A stretch of 64,000 nt of DNA from Paragonimus westermani (GCA_008508345.1 QNGE01002437.1:1-64000); one strand, 5' to 3'; positions 1 through 10,502 are shown, counted from the first letter of the stretch. The notes: generated by a model from the sequence alone, not told the origin. A program made the numbers and translations.

Positions 1-442
1 GCCAACGTGTAAACCTGTCTACGCATGTCAGGATGTGAGTATGCCCATGAGAGGGTGGCGGAGGTCCGACCAGGTCGCCATGCACTTGATAGAAGCGCTC
101 ATCTGGGGCTGCAAAACTTCCCACTGTGGTACGCGTGTGGCAGTGTGTGCACGCTTTCGCGCATGTGCGGACGTCACGATTGACGCTGCGTTAGACAAAG
201 CGCTGCGTGACCATTTTGACTGTTAAACGTATGCCACGGTGAGACATGTGCAACTTATCGAAAATTTGGCGGCGGAAGGCCAATGGAATAACCGGACGAG
301 GGATGCCTTGTGAAGTGTCACAAATAATCATACCTCCGGAGGAATTCATGGGAACAATTCCTAAATTGAGTGAACTGTACCGGCGGAGTTGTTCTATCTC
401 CGGGTCGTTGTCCTGTACGGCTGCGAGTGCCGCCAGCTCCAC
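1..442 (-). pseudogene. Gypsy integrase, zinc-binding domain and start of the catalytic core
   Basis: The segment 191-442 encodes the H2C2-type integrase zinc-binding region (AFRRQIFDKLHMSHRGIR and TVKMVTQRFV) and ends at a stop where a Trp-Pro pair is usual. Beyond the stop, in another frame, bases 1-85 encode HGDLVGPPPPSHGH and LTCVDRFTRW. That is the start of the DDE integrase core with its first Asp. The rest of the core lies outside the window to the left. Confidence 0.85.
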
Positions 443-770
443 TGAGCTTTCTGCCGTCCTCCGTGTAGCATTAATACGCGAGAGAGCATCGGTGACTGGG
501 TTCGCAATACCTGATATATGACGAATATCGGTCGTGAACTGAGCGGTATAATCAAGGTGTCTGGTCTCTCTGCGGGAATAACTCTCCGTTATCGAGCGTA
601 ACGCGTACGTTAGCGGCTCATGGTCCGTGTATACGATAAAGTCCCTGCCTTCGAGGACATGTCGAAAATGGCGGATGCCGAGATATACCGCTAACAGCTC
701 CCTCCCGAAAGCACTATACTGCGACTCAGTTGGTTGTAACCGTTTAGAGAAAACGGCTAGTTGGCACTGA
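443..770 (-). pseudogene. Gypsy RNase H domain remainder
   Basis: The minus strand reads, without interruption, AVFSKRLQPTESQYSAFGREL, then LAVYLGIRHFRHVLEGRDF, VYTDHEPLTYAL (a second catalytic Asp in YTDH), and DIRHISGIANPVTDALSRI (the closing 'n.vADaLSR' motif). The piece is in frame with the integrase zinc-binding segment that follows. Confidence 0.88.
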
Positions 771-1209
771 GTTGCTGCTGCAGAACCGCCCCTACAGCCA
801 CGTCTGATGCATCCACACTTAGTGCCAAGGAAGCAGACAGATGATGATGTGACAGCGATGCTATATTGGCGATAGCCCTTTTCAAATTAATAAAGGCCAT
901 TTTTGCAGCCGCTGGGAATAAGAATGAACGTGCCTTACCTCTGTGTAGGTCGGTAAGCGTTTGTATTAGGCGGGCACAGTTAGGGTTGAAACGACAGTAA
1001 AAATTCACTGAACCATCGAAATGGAGAAGTCGCTTGAACGATGTGGGCTCCAGGCAGTCCACTATTGCCTGTACTTTGTCGGGGAGGGATTCAATCCCGC
1101 TCGCCGATAAACTGTCACCCAGGAGGGCTACGCGGGACTCTCCGAAAGAGCATTTAGCTAGGTGTATGGTAACACCATGATGCAACAACCGGGTGAATAA
1201 TGAACGCAA
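757..1209 (-). pseudogene. Gypsy RT C-terminal thumb/connection and start of RNase H
   Basis: This frame continues the RT: LAKCSFGESRVALLGDSLSASGI corresponds to the usual 'kC.fg...v.fLGh.is..Gi' segment, followed by NFYCRFNPNCA. It then enters the RNase H domain at LSVDASDVAVGAVLQQ, with the first catalytic Asp in VDASD. The frame ends at a stop at 757-759, but the homologous reading continues one frame over with AVFSKRLQPTESQYSAFGREL. This indicates a small indel near 770. Confidence 0.88.
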
Positions 1210-1853
1210 GCGTACGCACTGTTCTTCCTGCGATGAGCCAAGATATCATCTAAGTACGGATAAACGCCGTCCAGTCCACGACACGCGTAGTGAAGAAAAC
1301 GTTGGAAAGTCTGAGTGGCGTTGCCCAGACCAAACGGCATGCGTAAGAATTCGAAAAGTCCGGACGGTGTTATGATTGCTGCCCTTGAGACGTCTTCGGG
1401 GGCTACAGGACTTTGGTTGTAAGCGCGCACTAGGTCGATTTTTGTGAACATCCTTTTACCCAACAGGTTTGCCGTCAAGTCCTGAATGTGGGGGATTGAA
1501 TACCTATCGGGAGTGGTTGCGTTGTTTAACGCTCGATAGTCACTGCACGGGCGCCAGTCGTTATCAGTCTTTTTAGGCACCATGTGCAATGGCGGAACCC
1601 ACGGACTATTGGACGGACGGATAATGCCGAGTTGGAGCATATGCTCAAATTCGGCTCGGGCAATTTTGAGCTTATCCGGAGCTAAGCGGGGTGGACGACT
1701 TCGAACTGGCGGCTCTCGTGTGACGATGTGATGCGCGACGTCGACTGTCACGGCCGGTGGTCCGTTAGAGGGGCGGATCAGTTGAGGGAATTCGGATGAA
1801 AGTTTCCTGTAAGGCTCGAAAACTAGGGGATTGGCTGGCATATGACTGATCAC
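1158..1853 (-). pseudogene. Gypsy reverse transcriptase, N-terminal and catalytic part
   Basis: The frame gives the Gypsy RT core. It starts with the linker ending in APDKLKIARAEFEHML, then GIIRPSNSPWVPPLHMVPKK, WRPCSDYRALNN, the first catalytic Asp in FTKIDLVRAY, LRMPFGLGNATQTFQRF, and the active-site box YLDD in PYLDDIL. After the YLDD box the frame shifts, and the next RT segment continues in another frame from about 1209 downwards. It is part of the minus-strand Gypsy fossil, upstream of the RNase H piece. Confidence 0.92.
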
Positions 1854-1879
1854 AGTCGCGTGCGACGGCTTGCCCCGAA

Positions 1880-2165
1880 CGTTTAGTTTGTCGAGGTATC
1901 GATCAGACGCGATCGACTTGCATCGACCAGCAAATCGAAATGTCGGAGGAAGTCGATATCAACGATAGGGAAGGGAATATCGGCCACAAGAAAAACTCAG
2001 GGAAAATCTCGTCTAAGACCAAGGTGTGTATTCAACAGCTAACGACCGAAGGTTCTAATGGGTGTGCCGTTTGCAGCTCGAAGAGTATTGCCGGATTCGG
2101 ATCACGCATTCATTATTGAATGCGGGGTGACACTAACCCCTGCTCCTGTGTCGATAAAAAAAATG
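1880..2165 (-). pseudogene. Gypsy aspartic protease remnant
   Basis: The minus strand near 2136-2153 encodes the retropepsin active-site motif DTGAGVSV. Further on, in another frame at about 1891-1995, it encodes FLVADIPFPIVDIDFLRHF and a following LLVDASRSRLID. These are the second half of the protease and the link to the reverse transcriptase in Gypsy polyproteins. At least one frameshift separates the halves, so the protease would be inactive. Confidence 0.65.
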
Positions 2166-2251
2166 CATTTTGTAGGTTAAAGCCCTCAGAAACGAAATGC
2201 GACTGCCGTTTGACTGGCATGTGGCTTTCGTCGCTACGACACGCCGCCCTG

Positions 2252-2560
2252 CTAGTTTAAACGTTTGCTAGCACGACGGCTACATGGCGATCGGCATCGT
2301 CTGGCGTTTTCGACATCCTTCTCATGATGCCAATAAACACTGCCAGTTTTTAGTCCGGGCGGTTTTCGGGCGCGCGTTGGAGAAATTCTAGGTGGTGACC
2401 TGCCACGATGAATGCCGGCACGAAGATCAGCCAGTTCACGCCGCAACTGATCTATTTCGGCGTTTGTTTCTAAAGGGTCGTTTTCACGGCATTCTAATGA
2501 TTTCCGCAGGCTTGCTATTTCGGCGTTGTTTGTTCCTATTTACTTCACTAGTCGATTACC
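2252..2560 (-). pseudogene. Gypsy gag C-terminal part with zinc-knuckle-like motif
   Basis: The minus-strand frame encodes a charged, leucine-spaced stretch (EIASLRKSLE, then EIDQLRRELADLR) that looks like a short coiled coil. An Arg/Pro-rich linker and then WHHEKDVENARRCRSPCS follow. The motif matches the gag tail of fluke Gypsy elements, with one His and two Cys visible in frame; the first Cys codon (TGT) is present just upstream but out of frame by one base. The stop lies at 2252-2254. Upstream of about 2560 the frame is interrupted by a stop, and the rest of gag is not recognisable. Confidence 0.6.
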
Positions 2561-2599
2561 AATGTTTGCACCATTCGCAACCACTGACCGCATAGACGC

Positions 2600-3050
2600 A
2601 AATGAACAAAGTTCACTTGTTTAGTCTATGTTCCTATACACTTGCATCATTTGCAAGCGGAAACCGGATACGGGTACGCCCTTTACATTGAATACGAAGG
2701 TGAACCGTATATTTAACTTTTATAGGCGGTATGTTATGTGCAAACGACTGCATTTTTCTCCGATGAATCCTCCAATATGTCTGCGATATTGGCTTTTCGT
2801 CGTTCACGTTTGGCCTGTTTTCGTCTTTCGTTCTGCGTAAATCCTCATCTTCATCCGTATTCGTCTCATCGCCCGGTTTCGTCCGTACAGTTTGTAGGAC
2901 GAATCGTGCGTTCGTTTGGATTGTTAGCACAACAGATACTATGGTATCACTGTTTACCAGTGCCACGTTAGCCCAGTTTTCAACCTGGATTCATCACCGC
3001 GCCACGATGAGGAGGGGCTGTATTTTGTGGTGGATCTAAAACCTAAATTC
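2600..3050. other. Spacer between Gypsy and MULE remnants
   Basis: A minus-strand frame of 110 codons (2634-2966) with an acidic DETNTDEDEDL stretch exists, but it matches no family I recognise and overlaps plus-strand frames of similar length. It may be non-coding ends of the neighbouring elements. I see no gene here. Confidence 0.3.
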
Positions 3051-3370
3051 GTTAGAAAACTTTATTTAACATAACCGTAATTAATGACCCAACCAGGAAG
3101 ATTCCGATCCATATTGTGTGCTGTAAGAGAACGAAATAAAACTTACCTACCGGTACTGGCCTCGAAATATCGCTGGCACCGTGTGTAGTAGAGTCCTTTG
3201 TCGAAGAATGGGGTAAACACGCAGTCCCAATGATATTACTGCCGGCAGAATCGATATTCGATCCAGTTGTCCATGCTCTATTCCTCTGCCTTTGATTACC
3301 ACTGGCCACATTCCCCGCAAGTATCCGCGCTGACTTCTGGCGTTGGCAAAGCAATGGGTGCAGTGCTGGG

Positions 3371-4303
3371 TCACGGCTGCGGTTCATTCATCGTAGCAGG
3401 TGGCACTGTGTTCGTTTTCAGACGTTTCCTTGCCCGACAGTAGTTGAACAATGGAACGTTCTGAAAATCATTTGCGGTTGCGGGTGCCGGTGTGGGAGCT
3501 GTTGTTTGCGATGTCACTGTTGGAAGCGTTTCCTCGTCAGGTGTACTGTCCGGGAGGCCCAAGGTGACGACAGAAGCGTTGTTCTTGTCCACAGATGAAC
3601 CTGCAATGGGGTAGAAGTATGGCAGCAGTCGTCTACGGTCACGGTTGCGCAGAAATTCTTGAAGCTCCTCCAGAAGCTGGTTGAACATTGTGTCGTCCAG
3701 CTGTCTCCTTGCCAAAATTCCCAGTCCGGTGAATGCTGTCACCCTGGAGGATCTGACGTACGTTCCCCTGGGAGCATCGTAGATGGCAGCGGGGATGTCC
3801 AAAATTCCACTGAAGCTTTTGGTGCATCGAGGAACGGAAGGGAATTCTCCCAGATTCTTGCCGGACGTTTGATACACATTCAGGGAGTGCCTGCATGGCA
3901 GAAGATACTCTATTGCAAAAGGGCAGCCACAAGCCCACGTCGCAGGACAGACGTTATACGTCTGGTTGCCATCCATCACGCAAATCCCCGCGTGACAGGC
4001 GTTGAACGCCGGGTGACTTTCGTCGACTAGGTTTTCGCAAATCGGCTGCATCGCCTTCGGGACCAAACGACAACTCAACCCCGAGTAATCTGCACGATTA
4101 TCTGGGTATGAGAACCAGACAGACACGAGCTGCGCCTGGCGGTCTTTGATCATGTGATCAAAAACGGCTGTGGAGCGCTCGATGGCCTGCCAGATTCGTA
4201 TCTGGATGTTCAAAGTGTGTCGATTGTTTGAATGATGCGTCGCTCTACGAAGTTGTCTCGCCGGCCGAATGTAGGGATTTTGGGGCTGCGGCCGTTGGTC
4301 CAT
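3371..4303 (-). pseudogene. MULE transposase C-terminal part with SWIM zinc finger
   Basis: This 310-codon frame starts just after a stop and holds THHSNNRHTLNIQIRIWQAI (compare the 'TNN..E..h..lk' block of MULEs). A helical segment ends in DRQAQLV, and a SWIM-type zinc finger follows: CGCPFAIEYLLPCRHSL, giving C-x-C-x(n)-C-x-H. The last 100 residues are low complexity, rich in Thr, Pro and Ala. Other SWIM proteins (ZSWIM) exist, but the DDE core directly upstream favours a transposase. Confidence 0.75.
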
Positions 4304-4439
4304 TTTTCAGATCTCCTTATGAGCCTGGTCATCAGGTACTAAGTTCAGGACGATGGGTTGGTGGTCTGCATAATAGCTAATGTTGCAGCGTACCTCCAGC
4401 GGCTACATGCCAGTATCGTAATTGGGAACCACTTCTTCA

Positions 4440-4760
4440 GAGTTCTGTTGGAAGTTCTGTCGGGCACGTGCCGCGAAATGTGCACTCGGCGGAGTAGTTG
4501 ATGGACGTGCAGCAGTTCTTGTGTAATTCCCTCTTAAATGGCCGCACTGTCGTCCAATATCATCGTCCCAGTCTCTACTGGTCTGACGAAGATGGGGATA
4601 TGACGGAGAAATATGACGATGGCTACCGTGGCCTCATTTGCAAACAAACCGAAGCACACCGGTAAGCTCACTCCACTTGCATCTATAACAACTGAAACAA
4701 ACAAGCTATACTGTTCCTTACAACTCTTGTGAGTGGTGTCTATACCGATAACCTCGGGCT
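4440..4760 (-). pseudogene. MULE transposase DDE catalytic core
   Basis: In a minus-strand frame of its own the DNA reads GIDTTHKSCKEQYSLFVSVV, then DASGVSLPVCFGLFANEAT, and MILDDSAAI before an in-frame stop. These are the hallmark blocks of the MULE domain: the first catalytic Asp in 'D.THk', the 'f.nE' block, and the second catalytic Asp in 'i.tDds.Ai'. After the stop, HVHQLLRRVHISRHV may be the His-containing region that normally follows. Confidence 0.7.
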
Positions 4761-5404
4761 AGCGCCGACAGAGTTCTATCTGTTCTTAACTCATGAACGT
4801 AACATGTCAACCGGTTCTCATCACCTACGTTATAGTAGCACTTACCAGTTGTGTTCAGTTGGGCGTGCAAACGACCTAGGCAGCCAACGGTGTTTCTCTC
4901 GGCGAACAAACGTGTTCGCAGGTTGCACACACCCTTAGTCGTTGTCTTCCTGTCGAATTGCTCCCGGATGTACTGCGTGATGTTGGAAGCTACGGTGCCG
5001 CTGAGCAGCCACGGTCGATCCTCTCTGATTTCTTCCTCGGTTAGGCGACGCCTTGAGGCCTCGCATGTCGTAGCAACCGCGTCACACAAGTGATTGTGCA
5101 ACATAACGAATTTCCTCACCCGAAATCCTCCGTCGATGTTCTGGTTCACGCTGAAATAAGCCGAGCATCCGGTTTGAGCACTGGTTCTCTCCCGATGAGC
5201 ACAATGAGTATGCCCTACGGACGCATGTGTACACGTGTCTCTCATGATCACTGGAGGCGGGTTCGGTGGATCGGGTGCGGTATGAGGATCCGGATCGAAC
5301 TTTGAACCTCCGCTCCAACAGTACCTGAATTTTGAAATTGTCGCGGAGATACGACATTTCCAAATGTTCCTGGAATAGGACTGACAAATCGACAACGATT
5401 GCAT
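4718..5404 (-). pseudogene. MULE transposase N-terminal zinc-finger region
   Basis: The frame encodes, after a Pro-rich stretch, GCSAYFSVNQNIDGGFRVRKF followed by MLHNHLCD. This Cys ... His-x-His pattern is that of the FAR1/FLYWCH-like DNA-binding domain seen at the N terminus of MULE transposases. A basic helical region (RRRLTEEEIREDRPWLLSG) and a linker to the catalytic domain follow. The in-frame stop at 4718-4720 is premature: one frame over, the protein runs on as IGIDTTHKSC into the DDE core. This indicates a frameshift near 4750. The start shown is simply the longest frame. Confidence 0.6.
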
Positions 5405-5454
5405 TCACGTTTTTGGTTCGAGAGAAGATTGCCTTCCAAATTGCACTGCTCATT

Positions 5455-6050
5455 TACTGCAAGTGCGAACCAATGGAGACCAGTAAATCAGGGAGCCACC
5501 TAATTGGCTCGCATGGTGCACAGGGCTGACGAGATGGGTTAGAGAGGAAACCATGTCACCGGGAGGGGGCATGCGCAGTAGGGGCAGCAAACCATGTTTC
5601 TGTAGAGGACAGCGTTCGCCATAGTGGATGTAATCACCCCAAAGCTTCCCATTCACCGCGTGAAATTACATTCATTTCTTGATCTCATAAATATTTATAC
5701 TGCGGGGACTTTTTCCGCGACGTATGAACGCACGGACCTTCGTCTCGGCTGAACAATTCGCGAGATGTTCAACTTTTTGACGTTTCCGAACAATCGACAA
5801 AATCCTGCGTTGGAGTAACTGGATGGTAACTCGAAATTTGGTTTAAATTTCCTCGCTGTCATTGTCCATTCATATTTTTGCTATCTTGGTGCCCAGTACA
5901 TCAAAAACTTATGTACGATCATTGTTATTCTTTGTCAAATAGCATAAATCACTGCGTATTATCTTGTTTTGTCCGATAGTATCCGTATTATTGTCTAGCC
6001 TCGTGTTTCCTTTTCATTAACAACTGTCATGTTTACTCACAGACCATAAC
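5455..6050. other. Non-coding mobile-element-like DNA between MULE and LINE
   Basis: The GC-rich half (5455-5660) looks like the end or leader of an element, but it has no protein match I recognise. The rest (5660-6050) is AT-rich and may belong to the 5' untranslated region of the LINE that follows. No gene is visible. Confidence 0.3.
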
Positions 6051-6053
6051 ACA

Positions 6054-6938
6054 ATGACACACACAAGATCCAGCAGCATTGGTGGATCGGAGGTATCGAG
6101 TGCTTGTGGTCGTTTCGGCTGCCAAATGCCAGACGTGACTACACTGGTACCACTTTAAGTGTACTGGCCTAAGGGAGGACTAGTACGCCTTGTTCACTTC
6201 TTCAAAAACATCATTTGCCTGTATGGGCTCTCTTCCGAGATAGCTGCACCCCACTGAAGGTCACGTTGGATCCTCTACTCGCCACCCGAGCGAGCAGAAG
6301 CCAGACGCGTGCAAGTGTGGCTACATGCGTTTAAATATGTAAGCGCACAGATAGCCACGGTAGAAAAAGCCCAGAGTGATACTCAGAGAGCTTTATCTAA
6401 CATGAAGTCAGAACTGAGCTCGTTGAACGAGTACATTGCCTTTGCTCTGCAGAGACTGCAAGCTGCTCGCAAGACAGTGGCTTTATCTAATGCGAAAATT
6501 GAGGAAGTCGCGACGAGCTTGAAGAATAAAGCACGTCGGGGGAAGAGACTTGTTTTGTGGGGACGATTTTCGACAACGCACTATCCAGGGGAACAAGCCA
6601 GAGCGGTGCTAAACGCTTGTTTCCCTTCAGAGTCTACAAAAATGATTTCCGCTAGCAGACTTCGCTCCAAAGCGACCAAGAAGTCACTGGGACTACTTGT
6701 GACGTTACCCGCAAAGACTAGCACGGAGGAAGTACCGGAAAAAGCGTCTGAATTAAAGAAAAAGCACGTTAACCTCAAGGGAGTCTCGCTATATCGCTCA
6801 CTACAGGCGAGGCAGAAGCGCTCTCAGCTTGCTAGAACGATTTTATGCATCGAGGCTGACTCCAAACTCCAGGTTAGCGTTGAAGTCCTCATCCCTGCTG
6901 TCAAGGGGGGACCGGTGTCTTCAGATGGACCACCCTAA
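6054..6938 (+). pseudogene. LINE ORF1 (nucleic-acid-binding protein)
   Basis: An ATG at 6054 opens MTHTRSSSIGGSEVSSACGR. Two in-frame stops interrupt before a long open stretch from 6309, which is in the same frame. That stretch begins with a predicted coiled coil (about residues 10-75, with ATVEKAQSDTQRALSNMKSE and heptad spacing). It continues with KRLVLWGRFSTTHYPGEQAR and LGLLVTLPAKTSTEEV, a layout typical of LINE ORF1 proteins (coiled coil, then RNA-binding fold). The coordinates of the 5' part are tentative. Confidence 0.55.
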
Positions 6939-8300
6939 GCACGCACATCAGAGGCCGCTGCCCCAATCTCCTTGGAAAGTCAAGCGCCTGTGGATATGCA
7001 AGGGGCCGAGAGAGCAGATCACAAAGTTGTTAAGGACCATCACTCTTCTAGACGTCCAATCATCTCACCCAGGAAAACGTCCGTAAAAAATATTTTATTC
7101 CTAAGCTTTATAGCCCAGTGAGTCTGCTGGGATCCCCCTTGCATCCAAAATGGTCCAAACTTGTCTCATTCCGGCGGCTCTGTTCTCGGCTGCATCGGGG
7201 CCATTTCGTTCTATATTCTCTTCTCAACTACAACCCCATCCAAAATTTTGAGGGTGCGAAACTGCAAATCACCCTCCAGAAGCTCTGAAAGCAAGAGCGG
7301 TCCGTAGGCCATCGACCTTGAGCCAAAAGAAGCGGGCGAAGCGTCCCACAGGGACACTCACATACGCCCATGCTGTGATGAAACGGCTACCACCCTCCAA
7401 GAGGGCTCACAAAACTGCACCACCAGTTACGCATTCCCCCTCTCTACTGATGCTACTTCCCCAAGCTTTTCCTCGTGTACTTCTGTCTCGTTTTGCACCC
7501 AGCCAAACGAAGAAGTAGCCCTAAAGTGCGTGTACACCAACTGTCTGAGCCTTCTGAACAAACTACCAGAAATCAGACAGCTGGTCCACGACACTAGCCC
7601 TCACATTCTTGCTTAAACAGAGACCTGGCTTCCCGCGGATATCAGTGATAATGATCTGCATGTCCCTGGTTTCTCTTTGTACCGGACGGACTCCCCCGTG
7701 TACGCATGGGAGGCTGCGCCGTTTTCCCAAGCCAGAATCTCCCAGTGCCATCTGTCGTAGGGGAATTTACCTTCCCAGAGAAATGCATCACGCTCTGGAT
7801 CAAACTCCAACTTCGCAAACGTGACACGCTTCTTACCAGTGTTATGTACCGTTTGCCGTCATGCAGTGCATCCGACGACGAGGCCATCCTTGCTACTCTA
7901 GACAGACTCACGTCTACCCAGCGTTTCTCCCATTTCCTTATTATGGGTGACTTCAGCGCATCCAAACTCAACTCTATGGCGGCTTCTCATGAGGACTGTG
8001 GCTGCTGGGTCTCGAAAACCTTGGCAATGTTGATCCATGAGGAAGCCTGGACACAGCATGTCGATCTACCTACAAGGCTCCGTCCAGGAGAGACACGCTC
8101 CTTGCTCGATCTGGCCATTAAAAACGAGACTCACCTGGTACATAGAGTGGTAATCAAACCACCGCTAGGGCATAGTGACCACATGCTACTCACCTTTGAC
8201 TTTATTTGTTGCTGGCTCCGAAACTCTGTAACAAAGACTTCATTCCGAAACTTCCAGAAAGATGACATTAACGCACTAAGGACGTTCTGGATGTATCTGA
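6054..8300 (+). mobile_element. CR1-like non-LTR retrotransposon, 3'-truncated (ORF1 plus endonuclease, no reverse transcriptase)
   Basis: An ORF1-like reading frame (6054-6938) is followed by an apurinic-type endonuclease (about 7520-8300), as in fluke CR1-group LINEs. The similarity ends near the residues DDINALRTF at about 8290, and no reverse transcriptase follows. LINEs are usually 5'-truncated, so loss of the 3' half points to a later deletion or rearrangement. Several stops and one clear frameshift show that the copy is dead. Confidence 0.8.
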
Positions 8301-8449
8301 TGTATCATTTAATAATAGCGCATAATATGGAATGCTTGAAGTACTCACCCCAAGACGTTTTTTTGAAGGACACATATACGGTGAGTCTTCCGCGTTTGCA
8401 TTTGAATCATTTCTCCGTTTTTAAAATCGTTAGACTAACACTCGCCTAA
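7520..8449 (+). pseudogene. LINE ORF2 endonuclease domain, frameshifted
   Basis: From about 7525 to 7690 one frame reads YTNCLSLLNKLPEIRQL, then an in-frame stop directly before TETWLPADISDNDL (the catalytic Glu of exonuclease-endonuclease-phosphatase folds) and VPGFSLYRTDSP. The domain then continues in a second frame from 7706: GGCAVFPSQNL, SVMYRLPS, LIMGDFSAS (the usual GDFN with Asn replaced by Ser), RSLLDLAI, and GHSDHMLLTF with the catalytic Asp-His pair. Similarity stops near 8300; the remaining codons to 8449 are probably unrelated flanking DNA. Confidence 0.88.
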
Positions 8450-9480
8450 GCGTTGGCTGGAGAATTTTTGAGCTTTCCGCTAAATGTTCCCGGACTCCCA
8501 CGAATGATGTATAATTCAACACTGAATGTCACTGGCGCTGCAAATATACGATGTTTACAAATCAATGACGGTCTGATGCGCAATGACGTTTTGTTCCCAA
8601 GTACCCCACCGGACAATAGCTTAACTGTTAACGGAGGGCCTGTGCTTATTGCATATTGCTGTGAGGTTGTGTAACCGCTTATTCCCGCTAGATAGGATAT
8701 TTTGACACGCCGCTTACCGACACCACATTTGTGCATTTTTGAAGTTAGTATTCTGACGGATAGTGAACATTCCCTCACCATAGTCAGGATTCACTACAAC
8801 TGTGTGTACATTCCGCTACCATGTCCGTTTTGCATACTTTGAACTAAACACTATAAACAGCGTTAATTCAGTCGTTTCGCGAGCTGAGCTGAGCAAACTG
8901 GAGCACACACTCCATTTTTCGGGTTTGTGAGTATTGGAGGCGTTTGTAGACGATCTTTTCCTAAAAGCAACACCGTGGCTATTGTCACCATATTGTGGTT
9001 CTTGGATAAACTTAACGTGCGGTGGCCGGGGAGTCGTAACTTGAGCGTATGTCACGCCTTCCTGCTGGCGCATGAACTCCTACAATCCATAACACCGCAA
9101 TACAAAGCAACTGAGTTGGCACGAACAGGTTGGTCTTGTGGTAAGTAACTTTGTGTTGCGGGTAGCGGCATCAATGCATTCGCTGCCGAGTGTGAAACTG
9201 TGCAACAGTTGTCGGACGCCTGCTTCAGCTACACTAGTGGACTGACTAAATTCAATAAAGGTTACACGCAAATGAAGTGATAATCATACTTCTCTCGTAA
9301 TAGTGAATCGTTCACACAAATTCCGTGCGGTGCATCCAAAGGGTGAGGATTATGGGGAATAGCAGAGCAGTTCGAAGAGGGTAGTAATAATCAGTCCCTT
9401 CTGACGAATTATATCACTCAAAAACCGTTAGTAATGTAGCTCCACTCGCGGAAGTAATGTCGTTGTTGAAAATGTGGCTG
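8300..9480. other. Unassigned DNA between the LINE and the second Gypsy remnant
   Basis: Two minus-strand frames lie here (8446-8781 and 8816-9073, the latter starting RQQEGVTYAQVTTPRPPHVK), with plus-strand frames of equal length. None matches a family I can name. The position just 5' of the plus-strand Gypsy suggests a degenerate LTR or gag region of that element. Confidence 0.25.
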
Positions 9481-9615
9481 TTTTACGTGTGACGCTTCAG
9501 TTCCCCACACGTGCACTGAATACAGGTTCATCGATAATCAGATCGTCGGTTCACCGTGACATATCACCCACGTTACCGGTGGTGATTTCCTCTCACTTTT
9601 GTTGATATACAGCAC

Positions 9616-10502
9616 ATGAGTCTTGTGGATCGTGCAACGTTGCTAAGGGTTCACGGCACACGAGTCAAAATTGACCCTATTAGCTTGCATTCACTCATAC
9701 CCGACATTGCATCCCAATTTCCTCCATTGGTGCAAATTTTCATACAGCTCACAACTTTTTTGTGCGACCCGCTCACAATTAAACGCGAAGTAACTCACCA
9801 TATCATCACCACGGGTCGTCCAACTACCGCTCAACTGCGTCTATTAATGCCCGCAAATCTGAAGGCTTCTAGAATTGAACTTGCTTGTATATTGCAATCA
9901 GATATCACCCGGACGTGAAACAGTTGCTGGTCAGCCCCACCAAATGTGGGTCCCAAATCTTCAGGCGATTGGCGTCCGTACGGTGATTTTCGTGCGGTTA
10001 ACAGTGTCACAATCACTGGTGGTTACCCCAATCCCCACGTCTACGATTTTTCCTACTCTGTGGATAGCAAAGCGTTTTTTTCTAGAAAGGACTTGGTGTG
10101 CACATATCATCATATCACTGTGGCTGCTGAAGATATTCCAGATATTCCAAAGGATGATAAAAACTCCCTTTGGTCTTTTTGGGTTTCTCCTGATGTCAAT
10201 TGGTCTGCGTAACGTTACCCAAACTTTTTGAAGTTTTATAGATCGGGTTACTCGTGGTATCTTTATCTCGCAGATGACTGCTAGTCGAGAACACTGTCAA
10301 CATGAACAAAATCCCCGTTCACCGATTGTACGTCTTGCGTGAATCGGAATTGTTGTTAATCCTTTTGGGCGTCCTAGGTGTTGATCCACTGGAATTTTCA
10401 GGCCATGGTATCGATCCCAAGGGTATCCGACCACGGGTTGGAGTGTTATCGGATTTCCCTTCTTCCCAGTTAATCAAGAAACTTCGGTGTTTTTTTATAT
10501 GA
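9616..10502 (+). pseudogene. Gypsy reverse transcriptase (second element), badly decayed
   Basis: Pieces in different frames give the RT in order: VTHHIITTGRPTTAQLRLL (9616 frame), KSSGDWRPYGDFRAVNS and YHHITVAAEDIP (9946 frame), TPFGLFGFLLMSIGLRNVTQTF (9875 frame), and after 10302 LGVDPLEFSGHGIDPKGIRP and SQLIKKLRCFF. These correspond to the 'HHI.T..Pp', 'DWRpC.DyRalN', 'mPFGL.na..tFqr' and 'FLGH.i...Gi.P' blocks. The YxDD active-site region falls in a degenerate stretch near 10265. Confidence 0.85.

Larger units (their letters stand above)
1..2590 (-). mobile_element. Degenerate Gypsy-type LTR retrotransposon, truncated by the window edge
   Basis: On the minus strand, recognisable pieces follow in Gypsy order: gag tail with a zinc-knuckle-like motif, aspartic protease, reverse transcriptase, RNase H, integrase zinc-binding domain and integrase core. 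The reading frame is broken by several indels and stops, so it is a fossil. No LTR was found inside the window; the 3' part continues to the left of base 1. The gag knuckle has the spacing C-x2-H-x10-C-x3-C once a 1-nt indel is allowed for, which resembles the unusual Cys-His-Cys-Cys knuckle of the CsRn1 clade known from flukes. The clade assignment is an inference from that motif. Confidence 0.9.
3371..5404 (-). mobile_element. Mutator-like (MULE) DNA transposon remnant: transposase with zinc finger, DDE core and SWIM
   Basis: Three minus-strand blocks follow in the order typical of MULE transposases: a FAR1/WRKY-GCM1-like N-terminal zinc finger (4718-5404), a DDE transposase core (about 4440-4760) and a C-terminal SWIM zinc finger (3371-4303). 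The blocks are in different frames, with stops between them, so the element is broken. Terminal inverted repeats were not identified by eye. Transposases of this type cut and paste DNA. Confidence 0.75.

Noticed and set aside
35..226. Plus-strand reading frame at the left edge
   Set aside because: It is the antisense shadow of the Gypsy integrase, whose motifs are clear on the minus strand.
3052..3387. A GTAAG...ACAG pair about 26 nt apart on the minus strand (near 3121-3146), like a miniature intron after the MULE remnant
   Set aside because: It is too short for a normal intron, and the flanking frame matches no known protein. A chance pairing of donor-like and acceptor-like sequences is more likely.
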